A stretch of DNA of 64,000 bases from Halichoerus grypus (GCF_964656455.1 NC_135717.1:148442308-148506307), one strand, 5' to 3'. Positions 9,757 to 21,954 are shown, counted from the first letter of the stretch. The notes: generated by a model from the sequence alone, not told the origin. Numbers and translations: made by a program.

Positions 9757-10731
9757 AATGTTGGTAGAATTCACCAGTGGCACCATGTGGTCTTGGCCTT
9801 TTCTGTGCTGGGAGATTTTTGATTCCTAATTCAACTTGTATTCTTGTTATTGGTTTAAGAATATTGCCTATTTCTTGCATTCCAGATCCATGATTCAATC
9901 GTGGTAATTTGTGCATTTTTAGGAATTATCTGGTTTTCTTTCTAAGTTACCTGATTTGTTAGTCTATAATTGCTTATAGTAATCTGTTACCACATTATGT
10001 ATTTCTTTGGTTATCTATTGTATTGTTTTCCATTTCTCATTTTGGTTTTTGACACTTCTCCCTTTTTTTTCTTAGTTAATGTAGTTAAAGCATTGCCAAT
10101 TTTGTTTATTTTTTTGGAAAAAGTGGTCATTACTTTCAATGTTATGTTATTGTTTATTCTGGTCTCTATTTTATTTATTTCTGATTTTCCTTTGTTATTT
10201 CCTTCCTCTATTAAATTTCACTAAGGTTCTTCTTTTTCTAGTTCCTTGTGGTGTAATGTTAAGTTGTTTATTTGAACTTTTTTTTCTTAGTACAAGGATT
10301 TATAGCATAAATTTCACTCTAACATCTGCTTTTGCTGCATCCCATAGGTTTTGGAATATTGTGTTTTCTTTTTCTTTTGTTTTGAGACATATTTTGATTT
10401 GTCGTTTGATTTCTTATTTGACCCATTGTTTGCACAGTAGTGTATTGTTTAATATTTATGTATTAAATATTTAATATTTACATTATGGATTTTTCCAGCT
10501 TTGTTTTCTTGTTGATCTTTAGTTTTGCACCATTGTGGTTGGAATATATGCTTTTCTTAAATTTCACTTTTCTTAAATTTATAATATTTGTTATGTCTCT
10601 TTTTATGTGATTTAACCAGGGGATTGTTCTGTGTGTACTTGAAGAAAATGTGTACTCTATTTCTCTTGGATGGAATGTTTTATATATATCTTTTGAACCA
10701 AGTATTCTTCAAGTAAAAAATGTTCCAGTTG
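9757..10731 (-). mobile_element. Old L1 ORF2, antisense (left part)
   Basis: Antisense L1 ORF2 landmarks in order: TTGGTAGAATTCACCAGTGG, CTGGGAGATTTTTGATTCC, CTTCTTTTTCTAGTTCCTTG, TTTTGCTGCATCCCATAGG and TTGGATGGAATGTTTTATA. Stops and indels are frequent. Interrupted at 10732 by a sense L1 3'UTR and continues after it. Confidence 0.8.
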
Positions 10732-10965
10732 AAAAAAAAACCAAAACTTTAACTGAGGGTGCTCTTTTAGAATAAAGCATATCAGAGGGGAAGTGTGGGA
10801 GAGGAATGTGAAATAGGTGAAGGGGATTAAGAGTACACTTATCATGATGAGCACTGAGTGATGATGTATGAAAGTAGTGAATCACTATATTGGACACCCG
10901 AAACTAATGTAACACTGTATGTTAAGTATACTGGAATTAAAATTAAAAACTTAATTAAAAACATT
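10732..10965 (+). mobile_element. L1 3'UTR fragment, sense, inserted in the antisense L1
   Basis: AATAGGTGAAGGGGATTAAG, GATGAGCACTGAG, then AATCACTATATTGGACACCC and ACACTGTATGTTAAGTATAC with a terminal GGAATTAAAATTAAAAAC: the sense end of an L1MA-like element. The boundaries are approximate. Confidence 0.75.
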
Positions 10966-11745
10966 AAAAATAAAATTCTCAAATTGGACATGATTTTCAT
11001 TTATTTTTCTCTATTTTAAAATAATAAACATTTAAGAATGTAAATTATTAATGAGTACTATTTTTTTCATTTACTTTATTAATAAAGTATTTAAGGCCAT
11101 GAAATTAATTATAGTTTATCATGTTTAGATTTGATATGTGGCATTTTCAACTTTATTATTTTCAAAATAGTTTGTTGACACAGTATTTTGAGCTTTTAAT
11201 TCTCTAAGCAATTTGATTTAAAGAATATTATAGTAATATGTAAAATTTCTATTTTATAAGATTATATAACCTTTTGCTATGAGGTATTTGGTCAATGCTT
11301 ATAATTGTTCCATTGACATTTGAGATACAGGTGTATTTTTTGTTGCTAAAACAACATAATGTTTGAAAATATAACTAGTAATTTTTTTTAAAAGTAATAG
11401 AGCTATTTGTTATGTTCTGACATATCTCTTACTTTTTACAGACTGACAATGGATTGTTAAAATCTTGTACTATAGTCATTATATCTATTCCTCTTTTATA
11501 TTTCTAGTTGTGTTTTTCTTGATGTTTTTGATGCTGTATTATTCATCTGTAACAGTGTATCTATTTTGCTTTGAGTTTAGATGTTGCCTTTTATCAATCA
11601 AAAATGACCTTACTTTAATACTTTTTATCATATGTTTGACTTCGGCTAACGTTAAAATTGCTTTATTTTTTGCTTTATTTGGAGAGCTTAATTCTTTACT
11701 GCTGTATTTCTTTGCATATTTATGATCATCTTTATAGATTACACC
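10966..11745 (-). mobile_element. Old L1 ORF2, antisense (right part)
   Basis: Continuation of the same antisense L1: TGACAATGGATTGTTAAAATC, CTATTTTGCTTTGAG and AAAAATGACCTTACTTTAAT correspond to more 5' ORF2 sequence than the left part. AT-rich and heavily diverged. Confidence 0.6.
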
Positions 11746-12939
11746 AGGAGTGTTTTTCTCCTTGCACAGTCTAACCCATTATTCAGTAAGGAATGAAAAT
11801 GCTCCCTTGAGTGCAGGGTTATTAAATATTTCCCCTGATTTTCACATGCTGTGTTATTAAACGTGCAATATCTGAATATATCTAGACCTTCATCCCAATT
11901 TCAGCACTTTTCCAACTGTTTTCCTTTCAACAGCCTATTTCTTTCTGATTTTGATTAATTATAAGATTGATGTGGGGGGATTGTTAAATTAAAACCACTT
12001 ATTAGTAGAAGGCCTTAGGTTCTTCAACTATTTTCTTCACAGGCTTGAAATAAAATAGGCTTGATGACAAGAATTCTTGCTGTTTTCTTTTCATCTATGT
12101 ATGAAAAATGATCATTTTGCAAGCTAAAGAACATTTAGTCCTTTGAAACAAAACTAAGTAAGAGTCCATGAAAGGCGAGAGGTGCCCTACACAAACAAGA
12201 GGATTAGAATGGGAGTTAACTGCTCTTTCTACCCCATCTGCTTTCCAAATGTGGATCACTCCTTCAGATCTGCATAAAATAGAAAAAGTGGGCAAAGTCA
12301 CAGGCTCATTCTTGTTCGGAAAACCTTTATTACACTTGTCAGCCAAAGCTGCAATCATGCTGACCATTGAAAGAGACTATTTTCCTTATTCACAGCTTGT
12401 GATTACCCAGGTAGATTTCTTCTAAAATTTGAGATCAACAGTAATGTAATTTCTGAGTTCCAAATCAATAGCTTCCTTTCTGTCTTTCCTTTTCCAACTA
12501 AATTGGGAGAAAAATGATACAGATCTTCTCTAACGAATTTATTTATGGAAGATTTTCTTCTCTCTATATACTATATGCTTTGGTTTAATTCCTAATGGAT
12601 TTTGTATTCACTGTAAGAACCTTTCTCAAATGAGGTGGAGGTTAAAGTTCTCTAACATGAAGACAAGTAAGCATTGACTCATTCTAATATTTCATCTCTT
12701 TGCAGTTTATAGATCTTTATTTTTGACCTTTAGTCTCTCTTGCCAGACTGTCTCACCCAGAAGACAATTAAAGAGGAATGATTTTCCTAAGCAGTCACAA
12801 AGGACATAATTTTTTAAAAGAAACTATCCACAATTTTTAAATGGTTAACTTTTTTGTATTTGATTGGTTAAAAAATCACCCTTTTAGATCCTTGTCCCAA
12901 GATCTGTTTCTTTGTCTTCAGCTCTTTTTATTGGTTGCT
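11746..12939. other. No gene or recognised repeat
   Basis: Unassigned sequence. Overlapping frames of 85-90 codons lie on opposite strands at 12095-12425; neither resembles a family I know and neither has splice-site context. It could be a unique or conserved noncoding stretch. Confidence 0.45.
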
Positions 12940-13451
12940 TTTTAAAAAAAAAAAATTGAAGTACAATTGACATATAACATTATATTAGTTTCAGGTGTAT
13001 AATATAATGATTCAATATTTGTATACATGCCAAAATGATCACTGCAACATGTCTAGTTACCATCTGTCACTACACATACTTACAAATTTTTTCTTGTAAT
13101 TTCTTTCAAGATCTACTCTCTTAATAATTTGCAAATATGTGATACAGTATTATTGACTATAGTCACTGTGCTGTACATTACATCCCCATGACTTATTTAT
13201 TTTATGATTGGAAGTTTGTACCCTTTGCTCTCCTTCTCCAATGTTGGCCACCTCCCAACTCCCCTCCTCTCTGACAACCACCAATCTGTTCTTTGTATCT
13301 ATGAGCTTTATTTTGTTTGTTCATTTGTTTTGTGTTTCAGATTCCACATATAAGTAACATCACATGGTATTTCTTTTTCTCTGTCTGACTTATTTCACTT
13401 AGTATAAAACACTTAAGGTCCATTATTGCTGTCCCAAATGGCAAGATAGTA

Positions 13452-13454
<3 letters not shown>
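12940..13454 (-). mobile_element. L1 3' end, antisense, first copy
   Basis: AATTGAAGTACAATTGACAT, ATTAGTTTCAGGTGTATAAT, TCTAGTTACCATCTGTCAC and AGATTCCACATATAAGTAAC are the antisense 3'UTR and 3' ORF2 end of an L1MA/MB-type element. It breaks off at CAAGATAGTATTC and runs into a TG microsatellite, after which the same 3' end begins again (13485 on). Confidence 0.85.

Positions 13455-13484
<30 letters not shown>
13455..13484 (+). repeat. (TG)n microsatellite between two L1 3' ends
   Basis: Fifteen TG units at the junction of two antisense L1 3' ends. It may have grown from the TG-rich stretch often present in L1 at this position. Confidence 0.95.
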
Positions 13485-13485
<1 letters not shown>

Positions 13486-13565
13486 TGTATAGTTGATACA
13501 TGATGTTACATTAGTTTCAGGTGTATAATACAGTGATTCAATAAGTCTATAAATTATGCTGTGCT

Positions 13566-13745
13566 GGGGCACCTGGGGGGCTCAGTCTGTTAAGCATCCA
13601 ACTCTTAATTTTGGCTCAGATCATGATCTCAGGGTTGTGAGATCGAGCCCTGTGTTGGGCCCTACACTCAGTGGGGAGTCTGCTTGACTCTGTCTCTCTC
13701 TCTCTCTCTCTCTGTCCCCCTCAACTCTCTCTCTCTCTAAAAAAA
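13566..13745 (+). mobile_element. SINEC, older type, inside L1
   Basis: GGGGCACCTGGGGGGCTCAG head, GATCGAGCCC B-box region, long CT tract and A tail. Target duplication AAATTATGCTGTGCT at 13551-13565 and AAATTATGCTATGCT at 13746-13760, one mismatch in 15. Confidence 0.97.
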
Positions 13746-14675
13746 AAATTATGCTATGCTCACCACAAGTATAGCTACCATTTGTCACCCTACAATGCTA
13801 TTATAATAACCATTGACTATATTCCCTATGCTGTGCCTTTTATCCCTGTGATTTATTTATTCCATAATTGGAATTTTCCTCTTCTTCACCTGTTTTGATA
13901 CCACGACAACCCTTACCTCTCTGGTAACCATCAGTTTGTTCTTGTATTTATGGGTCTGTTTCTGCTTTTTACTTGTTTGTTCATTTGTTTTTTGTTCTAG
14001 ATTCCACATATAAATGAAATCATATGGTATTTGTCTTTCTTTGTTTGACTTATTTCACTTAGCATAATACCCTCTAGGTCTGTCTATGTTGTTGCAAATG
14101 GCAAGACCTCATTCTTTTTATGACTGAGTAATATTCCATTGTGTTTATATACCCATTTTCTTTATCCAGTCATCTATTGATGGACATTTTCGTTGCTTCC
14201 ATATCTTGGCTAAATTTTGGGGGAAACTTCGTGCTGTTTTCTGTGGCTGTGACCAATTTACATTCCTACTAGTGATGCATGAGGTTTCCTTTTTCTCCAT
14301 ATCCTTGCTAACACTTGCTATTTCTTTTTTTTTTTTTTTTCTTTTCTTAACAAAACAAATCCTAACAGGAATGAGGTCATATCTCATTATGATTTTGACT
14401 TGTATTTTCCTGGTGATTAGTGATTTTGAATATCTTTTCATGTGCTTGTTGGCCTCTGTATGTCTTCTTTGGAAAAATGTCTGTTCAGAATCTCTGCCCA
14501 TTTTTAAATAAGATTTTTGTTGTTGTTGTTATTGAGTTTGTGAGTACTTTATATAGTTTAGATATTAACCACTTATTGGATATATGATTTGAAAATATTT
14601 TCTCCCATTCAGTAGGTAGGCTTTCATTTGATTGCTGGTTTCCTTTGCTGTGCAGAAGCTTTTTACTTTGGTGTA

Positions 14676-15165
14676 CAAATGGTCCCCGACCTACAATGGT
14701 TCAACTTACAAATTTTCAACTTTACAATAGTGTGAAAACAATACCACATTCAGTAGAAACTGTACTTCAGATTTTGAGTTTTGATCTTATCCCAGGCTAG
14801 TGATATGAAGTATGATACTCTCTCAGGATGCTGATAGTGAGCCTTAGCTCCCAGTCAGTCAGGTGAATCACAAGGGTAATCATCTAGTACACTTACAGTG
14901 ATTCTGTATCCGTACATGCGTTCTGTTTTTCACAATATTCAATAAATTCCATGAGATATTTGATACTTTATTATAAACTAGGCTTTGTGTTAATGATTTT
15001 TCCCAACTGTAGGCTAATATAAATGTTTTGAGCATGTTTAATTAGGCTAGGCTGAGCTATGATGTTCACTAGATTAGGTATATTAAATGCATTTTTAACT
15101 TGCAATGTTTCAGTTGATTATGGTTTTATCAGGGCATAAACCCATTGTAAGTGAAAGAAGATCTG
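14676..15165. mobile_element. Tigger-like nonautonomous DNA transposon inside L1
   Basis: 490 bp interrupt the L1 exactly at a TA (14674-14675; the right-hand copy now reads TG). The ends are inverted repeats: CAAATGGTCCCCGACCTACA on the left, and the reverse complement of the right end begins CAGATCTTCTTTCACTTACA, both running into ACTTACAATGG-like sequence. TA target and terminal inverted repeats indicate a Tc1/mariner (Tigger) type element. No transposase frame remains. Subfamily name not assigned. Confidence 0.8.
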
Positions 15166-15440
15166 TGGTCCCATTTGTTTATTTTTGCTTTTGTGTCCTT
15201 GCCTTTGGAATCAGGTCCAAAAAATCATTGCCAAGACTAATACTAAGAAACTTACCACCTATGTTTGTTTTCTAGGAGTTTAAATTTCTCTGGTCTTTCA
15301 TTCATGTCTTTTTTTTGAATTAATTTTTGTGTACAGTGTAAGGTAGTGGTCAAGTTTCATTATTTTGCATGTGACTGTCCAGTTTTCTCAGCACCACTTA
15401 TTGAAGAGACTGTCCTTTCCTCATTGTATATTATTGTCTC

Positions 15441-15974
15441 CTGGTTACATTTTCTTATATTTTAGTAACTTCTAATTACTTCCAGTTGATTGTTTCTTAA
15501 GAAGCTGTCAGAGCTGAACAATGGATAAGGGAAAATATTCTTATCATTAGCAAAGCTCTTTCTGTACACAGGGGCCACAGAATGTTAGGGTGGGCTTCAA
15601 AGAATACACAGATCACACATATAATGAGATAGTGGCAAGCAAATAATTAATTAAAAGCCATAACAACATTATAATGAACATTAAAAACATACATCTAAAA
15701 ACATTTCAAAGACCTGGAGAACATACCAGCTCAGAGAGAATACTAACACAGAGATACTGTGCTTGTTACATAAGTGATAAAAGTTTGTCTTTATCTGGTT
15801 TGTTGACTATTGATATTTACTTGCCTCAAATTGCTTACTCACTAGGAATATAGTGTTAATTAGGCCAAAGTTACAGGTTTAATTCCAATGTGAGTTGTTT
15901 AGACAGAGTGATATATTGGGTCAGGCAGAGGACTAGGCATCTTTCCAAAGGCATCGCTTTCCAGTACCATGACT
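15441..15974. other. No gene or recognised repeat
   Basis: Unassigned AT-rich DNA right of the L1 stack; no open frame of interest. Confidence 0.5.
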
Positions 15975-16100
15975 GTATTTATTAGGCAATTGACTGGAGA
16001 AACCTGTTAAACTTTTTGAGCCTCAGATTCCTCATCTGTAACATAGGGATAGTAGTCTCTTGCCTTTCAGTCTCAAAGGAGTATGACATAACAGGGAGAT
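15975..16100 (+). mobile_element. MIR, sense
   Basis: TTTGAGCCTCAGATTCCTCATCTGTAAC followed by ATAGGGATAGTAGT is the sense MIR core. Confidence 0.75.
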
Positions 16101-18184
16101 AATGTAGTTGAATATTCTCTTTACAACTGAATAATGTGACACAAGTACAGGTTCTAAATTAGTGCTATTCTAGTCATATATTACAATCTCCATTGTCTTA
16201 CAAACCATGCCTCTAATGTGCAGGGATGGCCAATCATTTCCATTTTCTAGACTGCCCTATTTTCAGTAGTGAAAATCCCATGTTCCTGGGAAACCCCACT
16301 ATTCTGGGAAAACTGAACCATTATTCACCCTATAATATGTAGGAGTCTGTACTTTATAGGATATAACTAATTCTCAGTTCAGTTGTGGTTTCCATCTTAA
16401 ATAGCATGTTCATTAATTCACTCACTCCTCATAAATTTTAGATCATCCACAATGCAACAGCACTTTTCAAGACAATGAGTATATAATGATAAACCAAACA
16501 GATTGGGCTTCTGCCTTCGGAGAAAAGGCCATTCTATTCCCGAGAGAGAAATTAAAGCAAGAAAAAGAACAGGCTTCTATGAAAGACAACAGAAAAGAGA
16601 TCTTTAGACTATCTGAATGAAAGAAAAATTGCTTTTAGATACTACAAAACAAAAATGGAAATTTTTTGAGAATAATTAGAAGCAGAGAATTGATATATGG
16701 GGAAAAAGGAGGGATTTTGCTGAGTAAAAAAGTAGTAGTAAACGTTGTTGCAGTGTGGCTGCAAAAAAGATAAAGGTAATGAAGGCAAAGGACACTGTAG
16801 TCATGGATCAGTCAGCACTCTGAGAAGAGAGCAAATGAGTCTTGTATAAGAGGAATTATTATAATCAGGTCAAATTATTCCAGTATGTTCTGGGGTGTTT
16901 GAAGACATCTGTCTCAGACTTAGAACTGGCAAAACCGATATTCAAAGAAAGAGGAACCTATGTGGTTGTGTTCCCCTTAAGGCTTCCTCCCCAAAGGGAC
17001 TTCCCCCTGAAGGAACTGAATTCCTCTGTGCTCTTGAGTGCCACCAGCAGGTAATTGAAGAGTAGAATGAACAAAATCAGAGCCTCTAAAATGGTGGATG
17101 TCAGCACATGAGTTACTTTATCTAATTTTACTGTTAATCTAATCATATCAATTATTATGATTCAATCAGAGGACTATATCTAATAGGATGGATAATTCTG
17201 TTTTAATTTTGCACTTATAAATTGGATGAAATAATGGAATAAATCTTTTTTTTTTTTGATTACTTACTTTGCTGATAGGTGTATAGGGCAGCCCCTTTGA
17301 GAGCTTCAGGTCCGCAAATCTCGCTCTTGCCATAGAATTAGGACTTACACGACTATGTTTTTTTGAGGACTTTCCCTCTCTACAATATGCTCTTCTCTAA
17401 TTTTTAATTTCTTTTTGAAATAAGCATGCATACATTTTTGTACATTTCTGAAAATAGATAATCATATTTTACATTTTTAAATGTTAGATTGGATATTGAG
17501 CAATTGATGTGCATGCATTACTATTATAAACAGAAAAAAAATCAAGATTAAAGAGAGAAATTCTTATTATTAGAGAGTAATTTTTTAGATTAAATACATG
17601 ATTCTCAGTTGTTTTTTTTAAAACATCAGTTACTCCTACCTCTTTTTGTGGACCCCACATTTAGAAAGTCTGGACACTATCAAATAATGAAGTGTTTTTC
17701 CATTTTTTATTATTTTCACTTGTATGATCCAGAACTTCTGCCTTGAGATATCTAGAGTTACTTGATAAATTGCTGTAATTCCAGCCAATTGCAAGAAACA
17801 ATCACATGACATGTTACCGGTCAGTAAATGTTAAATTAGGTGTCAGAATAGAAAAGTAGTAAAATTGCTAATAATTTGCTGATGGAAAAAGTGTTATTTT
17901 AAGTTTCCTTGAGGTAAGAACCATTGTATTCAAGCAACTATTTTAATTTAAATAATACTTTTATTTCAAATTAATACTATCTCAGAGTCCACAAACTATC
18001 AGCAGACAGTTGTATCTTTCTAAGAACTAAAGATACAATGCTACCCACTTATTTTTTCACACTTAGCTATATACTGCTTTGCCATAATTCATGTTTATTT
18101 ATAGATGTATGTGTGTCTTACCTTCCTAAGAAGGTCCATTTGTTCCTTTGTCCATTTATCCTTTCATCCATCTAGAAATCCTTC
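16101..18184. other. No gene; unrecognised DNA
   Basis: No coding region supported. 16430-16560 weakly resembles antisense L2. Frames at 16842-17146 on opposite strands overlap and match nothing known. A T-run near 17246 and AT-rich stretches follow. Confidence 0.45.
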
Positions 18185-18300
18185 AGTAGTAGGCATGGTG
18201 TCAGGTACAGAGGAGTCAGAAGAAGATACAGCTATTTCATTAAGGGGCTCAGAGTTTAGAAGAGCTCATGGTTCCTGTAACATAGTAAATTACCTGACAG
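18185..18300 (-). mobile_element. L2 3' fragment, antisense (tentative)
   Basis: GTAGGCATGGTGTCAGGTAC, then AAGAAGATACAGCTATTTC and GGGGCTCAGAGTTTAG resemble the antisense L2 terminus. Confidence 0.45.
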
Positions 18301-18488
18301 ACACCATGGAAATAAAGGAAAAGCGTTGCAGATATTGGCTTGCATAAAGTTAACATCTTTACATGACATTTTATTTTTTGATTTTTTCTTCTCAGGACTT
18401 GTTCCCATAAGTAGTTATGATAAAAATGAGATTAAACTGAACCATTGAGTATCCCCTACTTGGGCCTATTGCGGAGTGGCTCATAGAA

Positions 18489-18600
18489 AGAAAGGAAGGA
18501 AGGAAGGAAGGAAGGAAGGAAGGAAGGAAGGAAGGAAGGAAGGAAGGAAAAAAAAGGAAGGAAGGAAGGAAGAAAAGGAAGGAAGAAAGAAAGGAAGAGA
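18489..18600 (+). repeat. (GGAA)n microsatellite
   Basis: A pure run of about 14 GGAA units, then a mixed purine tract of GGAA, GAAA and A-rich units, about 112 bp in total. The unit is the core ETS-factor recognition sequence. Confidence 0.97.
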
Positions 18601-19259
18601 AAGAAAAAAGTCAGATTTTGGTAAACATTAAACAGATTAGCTTAGTGAGCTACCTCATACTTTAGTAAATAATTGACATTTCTCTTCAGACTTTAAGAAA
18701 AATGTCAAAGCTCCTTTTGCAGTTGTAAGAAATCAGTCTTCAGCTGGGGAAGTGCCTTTTTAAAGGAAAACATTGCTTGTATTTGAATGAGGAGGGGGCA
18801 TCTTTAAGGTAAATCTAATACATTTTGATCAGAGACTTATGCTTTTCCGACCAGACTCATTAACTATGCATTTGGGGCCAGAAGAATGACACAGAGTGCC
18901 AGGGCTTACCGGAGGACACAAAAGGAATACCAACTTCCTAGACTCTTAAAGCCATTTGAGTTATCCAATTCCAAGAACAGAAGTAATTTCAGGTCATGGT
19001 CAAAACCACAGAAGTGGCATTCTTCCATTTAGCACTCTCCTTACCTCTCTCAACGTTGTGAATTTGGTTCATTTATTTGGTCTTTTATGCCTGCCTAAAC
19101 TGTTATGTTCAGGGATACATACATGTAAATGTATATAAACTCACAAATAATTACATATTTAAATATATTTAGAAATTTAAATGATGTCCTATTCTATAAG
19201 CAGATTGCTCCAATTTCCCACCAGTATGACCTGGTCTAGGTCTGGAAATTAATAATAGC
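18601..19259. other. No gene or recognised repeat
   Basis: Unassigned sequence with short frames only. Confidence 0.5.
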
Positions 19260-19400
19260 TAAAATACTTTTTGCAAGACTTTATGCTTAGTGTGCAACAT
19301 GGGCTTTTCTCACTTAATCCTCATAACTACTCTGTATAGTTTGAGATATGCTCAAGAAACTAAGACTAGCCCAAGGTTTCAGAAATGTGATAGTGCTATG
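19260..19400 (-). mobile_element. MIR, antisense
   Basis: CTCACTTAATCCTCATAACTACTC followed by CAAGAAACTAAGACTAGCCC and AAGGTTTCAGA: antisense MIR core. Confidence 0.7.
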
Positions 19401-19519
19401 ATTTGAAAACTATTGCCATTCACTTTAGCTGACAATAATCGCAAGACAAAACTTGGTTAGTTTTAGAAATTAAAGATGTGCCTAATCCTTGAGCACTTTG
19501 GTACTGTTTTCTTTACATA

Positions 19520-19790
19520 TGCAGAGAATTCATGCTACCCCTTCTGGCTAGACTGCTATTTCCTCTTAATCCTTCACTGGGCAAACTTTCTTGCTAATTT
19601 TTCAAGTCACAGCTCAGGATTACTTCTCTGAAGAAGATATCCGTAGCAACAAAAACCTGGCTGATTTCTTTTCTAACACTCTGCCCATAGCTTTTTCTCA
19701 AATTCTTTAAACTCTGTTCACAATCGTATGGTCAGCTTCTAATATGGACATGTCATGGAATAAACATTTGTTGAATGAGTAGACTAACGA
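19520..19790 (+). mobile_element. L2 3' end, sense
   Basis: CTTCACTGGGCAAACTTTC, AAGTCACAGCTCAGGATTAC and TTCTCTGAAGAAGATATCC, ending ATGGAATAAACATTTGTTGAATGAG: the sense L2 terminus. Confidence 0.75.
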
Positions 19791-20765
19791 GTAACCCACG
19801 TATCAAATTGTTCTGAATTAGGTTAGAATTATATGTTGGGCATGCAAAATGTTGCAGCAAGGGATGAAAGAGTGAAAATATCCTGAAGAACAAGCATAGC
19901 TGATTTATGAGGCATAATAGTTTGAGGAGATCAAACGTAACCATAGGAGAAAATAGTATCTATTTAGAAAGCAGAAACAGCACGAGTGAGACAAACTAAA
20001 CGTCTAATTGCTGAGAGCGTGGGGAGTAAAACAAGGACAAGGTAACACAAAACTAAACTGGAGAAATTTCCTGGAGCAAACAGTTAATCCCATAATTTCC
20101 CTTTCTGAAACACCTAGGTGTTTTGGAACTAATGTTGATCATAGAGTTCAGCTGTGTTCTTAAGCCATGGTGCAGCCACAAGCAGACTGAATATTGTTGT
20201 CTTTTTTAAAAGCAGTATGTAAATGACCCTATCAATATGTTAAACATTAGTTCGCCAACTGCTTATTTTTGCAGTCCATTAGAGAAGAAAATTACCCCAT
20301 TCATAGAATGTTTCATTTCCTTGTCCACAGAGCCGATAGCTAAAGCATAGGTCTTGCTGACATGGCAATTTATTTCAGAACAGTAAGAGGAAAACCACAT
20401 AGTACATTGTCTAAGTTATTGAATTCTTACAAAATCAAGGTAGAGGTCAGAAGTAGGATGGAATCTTCTACCAATAGATTAGAAAGAAATGCTAGTACGA
20501 TGCTTACACAATAATGTGATGAGAAGATACCAAACTGGGCTCAGTCTTCCCTGTCTTCCTACCTTGGCCTCACTCTGTTGTGAGGATAGTGGGCAAAATG
20601 GTGTCTCCACCATTACCTCCAACTCTAAAATCTAGCACTGTCCTGCTTTTTGACATTTCTTGCTCCAATTGACTGCCCTTTAGTCATTTTGTTGGTTCTC
20701 TATGTGCTAAGTAGGCAAACATTCTCTCATCATATAGTGCAACTTCTTGTTAGCAGTTTCTGGAT
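19791..20765. other. No gene or recognised repeat
   Basis: Unassigned sequence; short frames only. Confidence 0.5.
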
Positions 20766-20975
20766 AAGAATGGTTAAAAGCAGGCTTTGGAGATGGTTAA
20801 ATGGTACATTCATTGGAGTTTGCCAACTACCAACTATGTGAATTCAGGTGAATTTTTCAACTTCTGTAAGCCCTGCTTTCCCCATCTGTAAATTGAGGTT
20901 AATAACGGAACCACGCTCATAGGTTTGTGGCAAGGATTAAAAGAGATTGTATACAAAGTGGTATACATTTATTGA
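20766..20975 (+). mobile_element. MIR, sense
   Basis: AATGGTTAAAAGCAGGCTTTGG, AACTATGTGAATTCAGG, TTTCCCCATCTGTAAATTGAGG and GCAAGGATTAAAAGAG give an almost full-length sense MIR. Confidence 0.85.
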
Positions 20976-21167
20976 CTAATAAGAATTGTTTCTTATACAT
21001 TTATTAACTAATAAGCATTGTTTCCTTATTCTTATTAATTTTGTAGGAAAAGATGTTTAGTTTCAGATATTTGGAATTTTATGTGTGAATTCCAATTATT
21101 ATTTACATGTTCTTTCCTATTATCCCAGAGTAAAAGAGGAAATTACTTTAAAAATAAAATTTAGTCA

Positions 21168-21261
21168 TAATTTATAAACATTAAATTGCTATGCTGTATA
21201 CTTGAAACTAATATAACATTTTGTGTCCAATATACTATATAATAAATAAATAAATAAATAG
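21168..21261 (+). mobile_element. Short L1 3'-end insertion, sense
   Basis: About 94 bp of L1 3' terminus (CTGTATACTTGAAACTAATA, ATACTATATAATAAATAAAT) with an AAAT tail. Flanked by an 8-bp direct repeat TTTAGTCA (21160-21167 and 21262-21269). Confidence 0.7.
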
Positions 21262-21269
21262 TTTAGTCA

Positions 21270-21954
21270 ATGATTATAGGAACCGCATATGTAGTCTAAT
21301 TGCTATATAAATGCTATAATGTTTTTTTTATACTGAGACCCCAATTAACTTCAGTTGAATATCTGTGAAGTATGAATCTCTGCTAATTCTGGACAGAACA
21401 ATTGGATGCATCATAAAGTATGCTGTTAAATAAATCATGGTTTCTTCCAGTGATGGGGCAGCATGCTATCATAAAAATGGGCAAGCATGTTATGTTATTT
21501 TGCTTGTAAGGTGATTCCAAGATCTTGGCCATTTGCTTTGAATGGCAAACTTTAGACACTCTCATTAATTATATGTGGACTTTGTTGCTTTGCTAAATTA
21601 TATTTACCACAATTAATGATTTTTCATTGTGTCTATAGTTTCTTTATGCTTTCCACTTTTCTCCCTGGAGTTAGTGCTTTTTTGCATTAGTGATCTTATG
21701 CCACAAAAGAGATTCTTCCAGGAGCCAATTATCTGCTGCTTTGGTAAAGGCAGCCCATGATCCTGAGGCAGTTTCATAAACAGCATTAATTTCATGGATT
21801 GTTTATTCACAGTGATGATTTCCTAAAAGGGGTCTAAGATATGAAATCCTGTATAAAGTAGATAGCCAAAGTCACTTGGTTGCTATTTACTATAAATGTC
21901 TATGTATGTTAGGGGTTGGAACTAATATGGAAATTTCTTTCACATACCAGATTC
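21270..21954. other. No supported gene; two adjacent short antisense frames
   Basis: On the minus strand, frames of 60 and 65 codons lie at 21383-21565 and 21613-21810, the second lysine-rich and soluble-looking. I do not recognise either, and no promoter, splice or poly(A) context is visible. An eroded transposon or retrocopy coding remnant is possible. Confidence 0.3.

Larger units (their letters stand above)
13485..15440 (-). mobile_element. L1 3' half (3'UTR and ORF2 end), antisense, second copy
   Basis: Starts again in the L1 3'UTR (TGATGTATAGTTGATACATG, GTTTCAGGTGTATAATACAG) and proceeds through the whole antisense ORF2 end: TTTGACTTATTTCACTTAGC, GGCAAGACCTCATTC, CTTTGGAAAAATGTCTG, CTTTGCTGTGCAGAAGC and ACTTATTGAAGAGACTG. 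Interrupted by a SINE (13566-13745) and a DNA transposon (14676-15165). Inactive; the open frames here are antisense or broken ORF2. Confidence 0.9.

Noticed and set aside
12095..12425. Opposite-strand frames of 85-90 codons as a conserved exon
   Set aside because: No recognisable domain and no convincing splice sites; mutual antisense overlap suggests chance.
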